Shown in pieces: positions 1-12,600 of a DNA stretch of 64,000 nt. The translations under genes were made by a program, and so were the position numbers. Each line of letters begins with the position of its first letter. The stretch's first letter is position 1. The notes under the pieces were generated by a model. That model ran no database searches. It had not been told where the DNA came from and saw only the letters and a program-made list of their open reading frames with translations. The DNA is from Elgaria multicarinata webbii (Eukaryota; Chordata; Lepidosauria; Squamata; Anguidae): the NCBI RefSeq assembly GCF_023053635.1, contig NC_086178.1:93976226-94040225 (forward strand), written 5' to 3'.

Positions 1-259
1 GATCCAGTTAATTAAGCATACAGTTTTTCACAAATAATAGTCCTGAAATTATATATGACCGCTCTGTCATTTGGTACATGATAGATCTTGCTCTGCATCA
101 GTCTGTGCCTCACACTTAGAACAGCTTTCATTTTTAATGTTGGTGAGTCTTGTGCAGGATTCCCTACAAGCCCTTTAAAATTATGAAGCAGTAGTACTTC
201 CTAGGTTGCGCTCTTTTATAAATACCTTAGCTGATGGATGTTGCCTTCTGCTGACTCTC

Positions 260-440
260 ATTTGCTGAGTGGGTGCAATATAGTGGTTAGAATGTCAGAC
301 TTTTTCCTTGGAAACCTGGGTTCTGATCCCTGCTCAGCCATGAAACTCATTGGGTGACCTTGGACAAGTCATCATCTCAACCTAACCTACCTCAAAGGGA
401 TAGAATCATGCTCATTGGAGGAATGGCAGGGGGAAAATGT
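260..440 (+). mobile_element. tRNA-derived SINE (squamate type), partial
   Basis: ATATAGTGGTTAGAATGTCAG and GGGTTCTGATCCC are box A/B-like tRNA parts, followed by the body motif TGGGTGACCTTGGACAAGTC shared with the copies at 7098 and 53490. The 3' tail is degenerate. Confidence 0.65.
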
Positions 441-675
441 AATTAATTTCAATATCTAAGATTACTCATTTTTATTTTTTTCCATAGCCTAGTTTTCCTA
501 GCATATCATTTGCAAATGTAACGGATAAACCCTTTGTGTTTAACATGTACATATAAAAATGCTTTCCCAGGAGACTAGTACTATCTGTTCTGTCTATATA
601 TTTCAGAATAATTTTGTTTTCCTACTGTTTACCTGAATGTGTTTGCATTTTCATTTTGTTCTACTTCTTCCTTAG

Positions 676-3600
676 TTAGCAATAGCCAAAAACAACATTA
701 TTAAACTTCAAGAAGAAAATCATCACTTAAGAAGTGAAAACACATTGATTTTAATGAAAACACAGCATCATCTAGAGGTATGAGTTCAATTTGTTGTGAT
801 TTGAATAGTGCCAGTAAGGTTAGGTTCGTGGATTGCATACCAAACCTTCAAATTAGCATTTTATGTAAGTATTAGATAGCATTTTGGGCTAATAGTTCCA
901 TGATAAACGTTTTAGAAAATCATTTGTGAATACATTTTGTCTCGCAAATTATTACAATGTATATAAAAACCAAAGGGAGCCATGTTGGTCCATAAACTCC
1001 ACTGCACACCTAAAATCCACAAGCAAAACAATCCACAGTTAACCTACAGTTAGGTTAAATTAGATTGGGAAACGCTGGAACAGATGAATTGAACAGAGAC
1101 AAAAGAATTGGTGGAAACAATCAGTTAAAATGGTCTGGTATCTCTGATCCTTTAAAGCAGCTTTAAATGGATATAATTAAAGTGGAGTGAGCCTGTTTGT
1201 ATCAATTAAGCAACTGTTTGAGCCTCCTCTCCCCAGGAGTAACCAAACCAAACCAAAGAGGATTTGTCTGGTGCACTTGCTCTTCTCTGTTGTCCTGTGA
1301 ACTATCAGTGCGAAACAAATGAGGACAGTAGAACTATGTAGGGAGAGGATTTTGGAGAGTGTTGCCACATTGGTCTTCAAAGCTCACTTGTCAACACAAG
1401 AGATGGGAGCCTGTTATGTTTCAGTGATTCAAAGGGCTGGCATTCTGAAACACCCTTGTCTTTCTTCCCCTGTCAAGGCAAGCACTAGGAAAAATTCAGG
1501 GAGGTTTTCTCATTGCCTGGAGTGTTGTGTCTGTCTCTATACAGACTAACCTCAGTGATTTAAGTATAAGGGGGGTGTTTCTTATTTTCTTCATAGGTGA
1601 ACAAAGTCGATGCTGAAGCAGAACTTCAGACATACAAACACTCTAGACAAAGCTTGGATGAAATGTACAATGAAGCACACAGACAGCTTCGAGAAGAATC
1701 ACAGTTAAGACAAGTGAGTGTATATTGGATATGCTGACAGTCTTGTGTCACACTATTTTCCCAGCCCTGCTTTGAGTATTTAACATCTGGGAACCTTTTT
1801 GTGTGTATTTTGTAGGATATAGAGAATGAGCTGATGGTCCAAGTTGGCATGAAGCATGAGATAGAACTTGCAATGAAGCTGTTGGAGAAAGATATACATG
1901 AAAAACAAGACACCCTTATAAGTCTGCGGCAACAGTTAGAGGAAGTCAAAGCAATAAATGCAGAAATGTACCAAAAGCTGCAGGTAAAAATAATGCTTCC
2001 TTATTTGTAACTTCAAAGCAAAACACCATTATACATGTGGCTCCAATTTCAGAGCAGTGCCTGTTTTTTCCCATTGAGTTTCTCCTCCTGATTTGAGAAC
2101 TGTAGCTTTGAAGGTGAACTGGTTGATGGCAGTTGTTCTTAGAACTCTTCTCTCTGCATGGGAGCAAAGATAGCTTTGGGATATGGAGGCTCTGTCTCTT
2201 TTGGACAAGAAAGCAAGACCAACTTAATGACCTCATCAAGGGAAAAAGCTTCCATCATTCCAGTTTGTTCTTGTCTTTTAAGCTCTAGAAAGAAAGGCAA
2301 TGGGGTGACTATAACCCCAAGCTGTTGATGCCACATTTCTTTTAAGATTCCATTTTTTCTCTTTTTAGCAGTCTTTTTTTCTTTTTCTCTTTTGGTCATG
2401 GTGGGGGGGGATAGAAAAGCAAGATTATTTTTTTTAAAGGGGTGTGTGTGTTCATTTTCTCAGCTTACTCCTTCTGGAGATCATTGTGCTTACTAGGCCT
2501 AAAATGAGATAAGGCAGCAGTATATAGCACAGCTGTATGGTAGGAGTTATTGCAGAGGGTTTACTATCTGAAATCGGACAAGAGAGAGTAATGTTAAGGG
2601 GAGAAGTAAGGAAGAAACAAAAGCTATATCTAAAAGTTGTAGACCTCATTATTACTTAACTGTTATTACTCAGTTATAGTGTTCTACTATAACATATTAA
2701 TCGCTTTAATAATAGGTATCAGATGATGCCATGAAAGAAAAGAATGAAATAATTGGCCGACTGGAGGATAAAACCAGTCAGATTACGGCAACTATGAAGC
2801 AATTAGAGCAAAGGTACAGCATCTTGTTTTATTTTGTGTCCCGTCCCACCAATTTCTTCTTTCTTTCACTTGCCAGATTGGCTGCATTCGCTATAGAAGA
2901 GAAAAAGGGGAGAGCAAAGCTCTGGTGCTATAAATCTTTATTTTTATTCTTAAATTGGTTCCTCAATGTACATTGAAGAATTAATTTAATAATAAAAACA
3001 AAGATTTATAGCACCAGAGCTTTGCTCTCCCTCCCTTTTTCCTTCGGTTTTGGTGATGCTTCTTTCTCTTGCTTCTGCACCATGCATTCACGTATAACAA
3101 TCAAAGCCTGGTTTACCAGTATACGCACAAAGTGGTTTGAGACCAAGCTCATGTGCTCTTGAGCTCATATGCTCACCATCCCCTCTCTTCCCCTCCTCTC
3201 ATATGGCTGGGAACTGGACTTTGGCAGCATTTAGTGTCATGTAATCGCAGCTTGTCATTGTGTACAAATCAGAGATCATAGTTTATAACAAACTCTGGTT
3301 AGTATAGTGAGCTAGCCTCATAATCCATGGTTTGAAGCTGGCTAGTATTGAAACTGACCAGAGTTTCAATACAAGCCACAAACCACACTCTAGTCCATAT
3401 GTAATGACAAGATGAGATTCTGTGAAAGTGAAACTAAATCCTACTGAAGTCCTCTTCCTGGAGAAGAAGAGGGAACAGGTTTGCTCTGGTTCATTCCAGC
3501 TTGCGAATGTAAGGCTAAATCATGGTTTAGTGTTACCTGCAAACTAGCCAATATCATGTCAGGTGCCACTGAAATAGGACTTCATTTTGAAATAGGATTA

Positions 3601-6600
3601 AAATGTGTTTTCCTGCACATGCATAAATCTTAAACTAATCCATTATTTCCTGTGACTCTGTGACTCCTTGTTTAGCTAACCATTCCAGAATTCCGTTTTC
3701 CCTTTGTTTGTTTTTTGCATATTACTTTTACTCTGCAAAGCCCCAGTTGACCAAACTAAATTTTAACCTTAGGGATTACTCAATTGTGTATTTGAAGCCA
3801 AATGCTGAACTATATGAGATAGTGGAAGATATGTAATTGGATTTTCTTTTACAATTTCCCATGGAACAGTGTTCAAATTATGGGGTCAGGATGTCCCTAA
3901 TTAAATTCTTAAGCCCTATTCCCTGACACCCACCCACCCACCCACATTAGGGAAATAGTGCCCCCATAGACTTTTAAAATGGTTGGTGTCACAGAAAACT
4001 AAAGGTATGGTTAGCGGCCAGGCCACCTCTGACCCCCCTATAATTTGAGGAGGAATTTTTAAAAAACTTTTTTTCTTGTTAAAAGAGTTTTGTGAATGAA
4101 CCATCTCAGAACTAATTGCCCCATGGGGGCGGGGGAATCACTTGCAGGAGTTTAAAATAGAGAAATGGTATGTAGTGGAATCTTACACACACATGTGCAT
4201 GTGCACACCAATGCCATAGACCGGGCCCTGTCTCTTTCCTCCCACCCCTGTGGCTGCTTTAAAGCTTACCAAAAAATGCAGGATTTCTGATCAGATTTTC
4301 AGTTGTCTCATCTAGTTTGGTTCTTGGCATGTGCAGATGTTTAGGGTTCTCCTTCAGTTGGAGAAAAATCACTTGGAAACATCCTTCTATTTAAATTGTG
4401 TGTACCTAGGTTAGAGTCTGAGAGAACTCATATCCTAAGTCCAAGTCCTCAACAGGTAGTTGGGTTATTTTTGCATTGAACAACAGATTGCATTTGAAAT
4501 TGAGGCAGTTAAAAGTAGCTTATGATACTGTGTCGTTAGTTTCAAAAAAAGAGGGCCAACGTCTCCCGTGTTTTGCATAAGACCTTGGATGCTGCTAAAG
4601 GCTCTATATTCTAGATACTATAGAGTTGAGGCTGTGTATACTAAAATATTAAAATATGATACCAATTAAATGCATAAATGTGTAGTGCACTTATTGTATA
4701 ACCTTCATAGAAGTATGTAAAAGCAATAGTTTACATATAGCAATAATTTTCTGAATTGTAAAAAAAAAAAAAAAGGAAAAAAAGTTAACATCGGTAGCCT
4801 CATCATGTGGCTGTTGACATGTCTTGCCATTGTTTTTCTTTTCAATTCAATCGACTTTAAAAAAGACATGATTATGTATTAAAGTGTTTAGTGGCATGAA
4901 TATTCTTTTATTGACATCCTTTTCCTCTTTTTCTTTTTCTTTTCTCCTTTATCCCAACTTTTACATTTTTAAATGTTTTTATTACCTTTATTTGTCTTTG
5001 ATTTTTTTTCCCCATTGCACATCTGAAGTGACAAAGAATTGTTAACGCAAACGAGGACTATTGCAATGTCCTTGGTGAAATGTGCTGGCAATGAAGGGCA
5101 GCATCAGTACAAGCTTGTTAAAGATATATCGTTTTGAAATTACTGTATGCCTCTTGAAATACAAAATAGAGTAAAATTTGTAGGATTTTTTTAAAAACTA
5201 GCTTTTAAGCGGTGATGCTTGGATTTAAACTGGTCGTCCATGTCTTTTGGCTTAATTTGGTTGTGGACCAGGCTGTAAATGTAGCAAAATCATTTTAGCA
5301 TTGGGGTCAGTGTTTCTGACACAAATCTAAAACTTTGTTTTTCGGAAATGACATTAAAATTAGCATATTATTTACCAATTGGAATTAGCATTTAAAGAAA
5401 AATACAATGTTATTATATTAGAAATGTTAAATAGAAATTTATTTTAAATTCAGCTAGCATGATTTTTATTATGTTTGGTGAAATTTGTAGCTGCAGAAAA
5501 GTTCAAATATTTTTTTTATTGGATAAGCTGTATTAGCAGATTAGAGCAACAGTCTTTTGAGTTACACAGAAAACTTTTTTTTAAATTCCTGAAACTTGTC
5601 ATTTTGAATATCTTTCCTAGTATATTTAGATTTGCACAAATACTGCTGTAATAAATGGAGGATACACAACAATAGTGCTTGTTGAATTATGTCCATATCT
5701 GGCTTTTTTTCTTAAAAAGAAATTGAATGGAATTTGAAATCCTTCCTTTGGGCTGCAGAGATAATGAAATCTAAATTAATTAGTGGGCGTAGTAAGGCAA
5801 TAGAAGGTCTATATGAAATTGGAGAGCATTCAGTTCCTGGAAGAGAAAAGATGGACTGACAGAAGTTAACCTTTTTGCTTTGTTCATATTTTTATAGTAA
5901 TTTATTATAGAATGGAGCTAATCGAACCATTTTCTGTGCTCTGATGTGTGCATGGAACTGCTATGGGGGCAGGCATCCCCATTCATTTCTTTGGAAGGGG
6001 CTTTCTCCATGCACAAAGGAACACAGGTGTGGAACTGTCTTCAAATTAAGGGGAGGGCAGTCTTTAGAGATGTGGGAGCATCCAGTCTCCCCACCCCCAC
6101 CCAATGATTTACATGTTTTTGTTTATACCACAGGTGGGCAGGTTGGCCCTCCAGTTATTTTGGTCTACAGTTCTCCTCACCATTGGATATGCTGGCTAGG
6201 GGCGATGGGAGTTATAGGCCAAAACATCTGGAAGGGTCTCAAGTTGCCCACCCGTTTTTTTAAAAAGCACACTATGTTAGACACACAGTGACATTCCTTG
6301 GCATGTGTTATGTTGATTTAATGCAGTGCTATTTCTGCTGCTGTGATTGCACTACTTCACTTTGTATTCTGAATTTTATCAGACCATTCAGTACTCTTTT
6401 TTCCATTTTGTAGTGTTGATGGATTTGAGTAGTTAAGGCATAGATAATTACAGGGCTTTGGTGTTTAGTTATTTTAAGGATTTCATACCCACAGTAACTC
6501 AAGAATATACATTCAAAATTCTGTACATATGAATCATAAAATCGGAATGCCTCTGCATTGATGGTATGTGTTAATCATAAACACCAAATAAAAACATTTG

Positions 6601-9600
6601 GAGAAAGGTATGGATGTTTTTGTTACAGTTATAGTGAGAAAAATAATCTGGATTTCTTGGCATTGTCTGGGTCTCTCATTTGAGTTTGTGAGTTTACCCC
6701 AAACTTTGTTTTCATTTAGAAATGTTTCTATTTCCCCATTTTTTTCTTTTATTTGTCTTCTTCACCCTTTGCACCCCAAATTCTAGCTTCAGTTTTACCC
6801 AAAGTTGATTTGAATTACACCAGATTGCAGCAAGCAGAGAAGGCTCAAATGGAGGCAGAGAGTGAGGACAAGAGATTTAAACAAGATTATATGAGTAAAT
6901 CTGAAAGTCTCCAGAAAGAAATTGCCCAGAAGGAGAAAAAAGTGTAAGTAAAACATGTTTTTGTGGAAGCTAGAATGCATTTAACATTTTTCAGTTTAAT
7001 AATATCAAAATGTGCTATTAATTTCTTGAACCATCGTAGAACCATCCTATCTCTGGTACACTTTTTATTGCAGGCTTTGCACAGATGTAGAACTATGTAG
7101 AGCCAGTGTGGTGTAGTGGCTAAAGTGTTGGACTGGGACTTGGGAGATCCGGGTTCTAGTTCCCACTCGGCCATGGAAATCCACTGGGTGACTTTGGGCT
7201 AGTCACAGACTCTCAGCCCAGCCTTCCTCACAGGGTTGCTGATGTGAGGATAAAATGGAGAGGAGGAGGATTATGTATGCCGTCTTGGGTTCCTTGGAGG
7301 AAAAAAGGCGGGATATAAATGCAATAAACAAACAAACAAATAAATAAATAAATAAAATATAACAGTCGTAACTCTGTCTTAACTGTTACGTCACCTAACA
7401 GATGACTACCACTCTCAAGACTAGGGGACAGTGTGTGCTGGACTCCCTTGCTCAGTAGTAAACAATATACCCAAACTTCAGCCTCTTGCTATTTACAGTT
7501 TTCTCTCTTTAAACAAAAGGACTGTGGCATAAAAGACCCTAAGAGATCTGTTGAGTTTTTCCGCATTGGAGTATTTTTTTTTTTGTCCCAACAATATAGA
7601 GAAGAGTGACGAGGGCAGGATCTACACTACTGCTTTAAAATGGTATTGAAGTGCACTGCCAGCTGTTGGGGCCCATGACACCTGCCATATAATGTTTTCA
7701 AACCACTTTTAAAGTCTTATATCCTGCTTAGTGTAGGATGGTAAAGGGTCTGGAAACCAAATCCTATGAGGAACAGTTGAAAAAGATGCGTAGACATGGT
7801 AGCAGTCTTCAAATAGCTGAAAGACTGTCTTGCAGAAGATGTTCTTTGTTGCTCCAGCAGGAAGGACTAGAATAAATTGTGGGACGTTGCACGAAAACAA
7901 GTTTTGGCTTGATTTGGCAGGGATTGACTCAAATATGTTGGTAATATTTGAGTCAAATTGAGAGATTGCCTTCTGTATGATTGTTTTTACCTGAAATATT
8001 ATCTTGCTAATTTTCAATAACTTGGTTTTGCAAAAGTCTATTCAGAGTAATATAAAAGATCTTTCTAAGAAATAAGCTGTATTTACTGTGATATGTGTGA
8101 ATTGTTTTCAATATAGCATTACAAGCTTTGTACTAAGGAATCTGTAAAGGGATACTCACGCAACTGTAACAGGGCAATTGCAACAATACGTGCTTTAAAA
8201 ATATTCTGGTTTGAGTGACTATTTTATATTCTATATTTCAAGGTGTCAGTTGGAAACAGATTTGAAAATAGAAAGAGAATGGCGACAAACCATGGAAGAG
8301 GATCTTAAAAAGGAAAAAGAAACATCATCTTCCTTGAAGACAGAGACCCAACAAATCATTACTCTTAAAAAAGTAAATTCTGCAGCAAATATTTTTAGAA
8401 CTTCAATGGTTATTTAAAACAGTAGACCAGCCTTTCCCAATGTGATACCCTCCAGGTATTTTAGACTATAACTCCCATCAGAACCAGTCATCCTGGGAGG
8501 TGTCCAAAACATCCGGAGGGCACCATGGTGATGAAGGCAGCCATGAACCATGATCCCAATGAAGCCATATGGAGGAGCAGGGGAGAGTAACTTGTGGACC
8601 CGGAGGTTTCTTTGGAGTTCCTTGTTAGGCAATTTTTTGTTGATTTTTTCCCCTGGGTGCCTCACAGCATATGCCCCGAAAAGTGGGTTTTGGGGAGGAG
8701 GTGAAAATGGCCTCCATATCCCAGAGTTTGCCCTCTCCTGATGTAAATGTTCATTTGTTTATTTGATTTAAAGGCAATCTGATCTTAAGCTGAAAAACTC
8801 TAGGGGATTGGAATAAGTGTTTTGTGATGTAATAAATACTAAATACTAGCCAATCAACACACAGTCAGAATCAGTTTCCCCGGAACACAATCCTGGACCG
8901 GGAATTCTGGCGTTCTGTCACTTTCTCTTCTGGGTCTGTCCTGTAGTAGCAGTGTTGGTCCAAGACATTTTGTTGCCTGAACCAGACCCCAAATGGTGCC
9001 TCCTCATCCCCCTACCCCCAGGCCAGGACTTTTAAAAAGTCCTACACCATTCAGACACCTATTCCTGCCTTCAACTATCCCCCACTCCCATGGTTCCACC
9101 TGAAATGAGTCACTTCATCCTGCTGCACAGGCTCTCGGTAGTTGATTGTTCCTGGTTACTTGTTGGCCTTGTTGATCTAGGTTTTCACTTCATTGGATGG
9201 GTATTGTAGTCTCAGAAGTGCCTGATGTACATCCTGGTGAAAATCTCAGTGTTAATATACATTGTCATGACTAATGTTTATGTTTATTTTTTAAAGGAAT
9301 TCCTAAAATTACATGAAAAAAACAAGCAGTTGAAAAATCTGTCCCATGGTCAAGAAGAAGCTCTCCAAGAACTGGCTGGCAAACTTAGCGAGTAATTTTC
9401 CCTTTTCTTTTCTTGCAAGGGAGGGGCATGATTATCCTTGTAACCCAGTGTTTAAACAGTGCCGTGGTCTTTGAGTAGGATTACTTTATAATCTGTGAAT
9501 CCCTTTATGTTTATCTTTAGTATATAAAGTCTTATAAACAAAGGGTTCCTCTTGAGGGCAAGGTAAACATACCTTGCAAGTGATAAAACCGCCTAGTGAG

Positions 9601-12600
9601 GTGCAGTGCTTGCAAGGTATGGTAACCAGGCCCTTAGAGGAGCCAGATATCAGAAGGCTTTTTACATACCTCTTCTAGTATGGGTGTGGCTGTAGAAACA
9701 AGTGTGCTGCTGGAGCAGAAGTGGGTCATTTGTGGCCCTCTAGATGTTTTGTCCTACAACTCCCATAATACTCAAATCCTCACCATTGGCTAGGGCTGTT
9801 GGGAGCTGTAGGCAAAGAGATCTGCAGGGCCACAAGTTGCCCACCTCTGGTAAAGGGTGTTAAAGGGTAGGTTTTTAGGGTGCATAGGAAGGTGTTATTT
9901 GATATACCTTCTGACACAGTTTTCTACTTATCTAGCAAGTTTTCAGTGAGTAACTGGACTCGGATATGTTTTTACTTCAGGATAAAACATTCACATTTTT
10001 AACATGACTAGTTCTGTATAAGTAGTTTGTTTATCTGGGTTAAAAATTGCCCCTTGGTTGTAAAGCTGAACCAGTAGAAAAGAAAAGACCATACTCAAGA
10101 TTGTAACTAAAATGAATTAAATGATTTATTGATACACAACGGTTCAGCAGCAACCCAGTGTGGGTTGTTGTTGAACCATGGGTTATCGTGTTGTCTGAAT
10201 GCAGTGTGCTTTCCACAGGGTTGCTTTTTAGTCATGAAGTGTGGCTTGTTAACCACCTTGAACAACCGAATAGCAAGGCATGGGTTCTCAAAGTGGCTTG
10301 TTTGAAAAAAATAAATCACACCACATGGCGAACAAGCCACCCTGTGGAAAATGTGCTGCATTCAGACAGCACACCAACCCATGACCTACATACAGGCCAA
10401 GTTGTGTGAACTTGGCCTATCTGAAAAACAGGAACAATAGAGGAATAAATATTAAATAAGACTGAAAACAAAATGACAGAAAAAAACCTAGTCTTGTGCA
10501 CAACAGAACTAATGTATAATACCCTAAGGATCAAATCCTACATTTTAAGTTCTTAAGCAATTGCAAATAATTGTAAGTATTAACACAATTAAGAAATCCA
10601 GAAAAATATGACTAAAAAACAAAATATTTAACTGAAGAACAGAAAAAATAAAGCAATAAAGAATTAAAACCATAATACTACTACTAATAAAACAATAGGG
10701 AACACATAGCCAGGTGCGTTTGCATGTCTCAACCTTAGCTCCCTGCAACCCAACTACTTAAGGGTAAGATATTCTAAGTATCATAGCATCTTCTGATAAA
10801 GTGTACTCCATCCCACAAAAGCTTATGCCATAAAAAATCTGTTAGTCTTTAAGGTACCAAAAGATTTTAAAAGCTTGAAAGTAATTCATACCTACCAGAG
10901 TCCAGTTGTTCCTTCTTCTTGGTCAGGTCCCCAGGAAGAGCAGAAAAATGAAACTCTACCACTCTACTTCCGGGGCTTTTTATATTGATCTGAGGTCGGA
11001 TCAAACTTTTTTTTTAAAAAAAGGTCTGTGACTGCATAATAAGCTTTGATTGACTGATTTTTTTTTTTTAAAAAAATCGTCTACCTTTTTGTTTACCCAA
11101 TTTACTAGGGTAAAAAGCATAGTCTGTGTTCCTGCATGTTTCCCCCCATTTTCCACTTGACTTGTAAGCACATTCCAGTTCAACATTGTCTCATAAACAA
11201 ATGCCATTGTTTCACATTGCTGCCAGCTTGTTATGGCTTCACCAGCTGCTAAGTCAGCAAACAAGGTCTTTCTTATCTGTTAATGAGAATTCATCATCCA
11301 TCTAAGCCTTTAATAGTATCCACATACCAAGTTTATTCTCAAAAAGGTATCTCAACAGTAATTTGGATCACAAGGAGCTTCATCGCCTCCACAAAGTTTG
11401 CACAGGGTAGGACTTTACCACGGTTGTCATCCATTTTAGTTCATTATGGCTACTTGTGGGGTTGCAGAATCCAATGGTTCTTTGGGCCTGGCAGTGCCAG
11501 CTTTATGCCATTTTAAAATGGGCGAGGAACCATTTTGAAGCTGGTTCCCCCCCCCCCCCCCCCAAATAGGTCTGGCCCTAATATCATCAGGTCCCCAGTC
11601 AAAGTTCCAGCTGAAGCTGCTCCAGTCAGCACCTCAGTTGGGGAGTTTGCTTTGCTCTGTCTGGGTTTTTCCTAGCCAGGAAAAATTCTGGGCAGAGGCA
11701 GGTGCCAGCCCAAGGCACCGGCTGGAGGAGTACACTTGGTCATAGCGCTGGCTTTTTTTCTGTTTGAGATATATCTAGGGAGGAACAAAAATGACTCAGC
11801 TGGCATCTCAAACCACCAGCTGCAGCATTACTCATCTTTTGCTTTCTCCCCATGGGAAAGAGCAGCAGATTCAGGTGGTGGCTTGAAGGGCCGGCTGAAT
11901 GCACAGCTGGCTTCACGTTGTCACCTTTCCCACTTGAGGAAGGCAAAGAAGGAGCAAAGTGACTGAGCCACTCAGTCGCTCTCCTGCTCCTTTCTCCCTT
12001 CTGAGGGGGTGATGCTTTGGGGGAAGGTTTGGGCTGGCAGGTCAAATTTGCCCCTTGGGCCGAAAGTTCCTCATCCCTGTTCTAAAAGATTTTGATTGGC
12101 CTTTAAATTTACTTGGACATACATCAACTTAGCCGGTTTGTGCAGGAGCCTTCTGCTGTATCAAGGATGTGCCCATCTTTTAAACACTTGGATGTTAGGA
12201 TGTTAGTTAGGGCAAGATGGCAATAATGGCAAAGTGTGTTTGTGTGTGTTGAATAAGTTGAATGCTGTGTTGAGGGAAGAGTGGGCTTCTATATCAGTTA
12301 AGCCCAGCCCCGATTCTTTGAAAGAACTGATGTATTTGCCTCTTGTTTATCATTATTCACGCTTGATTTCCAAACCGTATCTTCTCTTTAGATCAAAGCT
12401 TAAAATAGAAGATATAAAAGAAGCAAACAAAACATTGCAGGTTAGTAAGGAGAGAGGGAGGGGATGTTCCAGATGGATTCTTTTATTAATTTGAAATGTT
12501 ATTTACTGTATACTTCACTCTAATCCATACATTCAGGGGTGGCTCAAATTTTAAAGTGTAGCTTAAATTTTAACAATTAACCATGGTTAATTGAACCAAG

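Larger units (their letters stand above)
2814..6823 (+). other. RUFY2: RUFY2 intron, about 4 kb
   Basis: Apart from the palindrome at 2901-3042 and a MITE at 6130-6255 this is AT-rich sequence with A/T runs. I see no other exon. Short open frames have no homology I recognise. Confidence 0.6.
9392..12391 (+). other. RUFY2: RUFY2 intron, about 3 kb
   Basis: Contains a foldback MITE (9718-9850), an hAT-like foldback element (10140-10425), and a fragment at about 10785-10870 with CCACAAAAGCTTATGCCATA, a widespread amniote repeat tail. It also has T/A and C homopolymer runs near 10998-11080 and 11549-11563. No exon seen. Confidence 0.55.

Noticed and set aside
2139-2399. Lys-rich 86-codon minus-strand frame
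   Set aside because: It lies in a RUFY2 intron with low-complexity AT-rich composition, and no homology was recognised.
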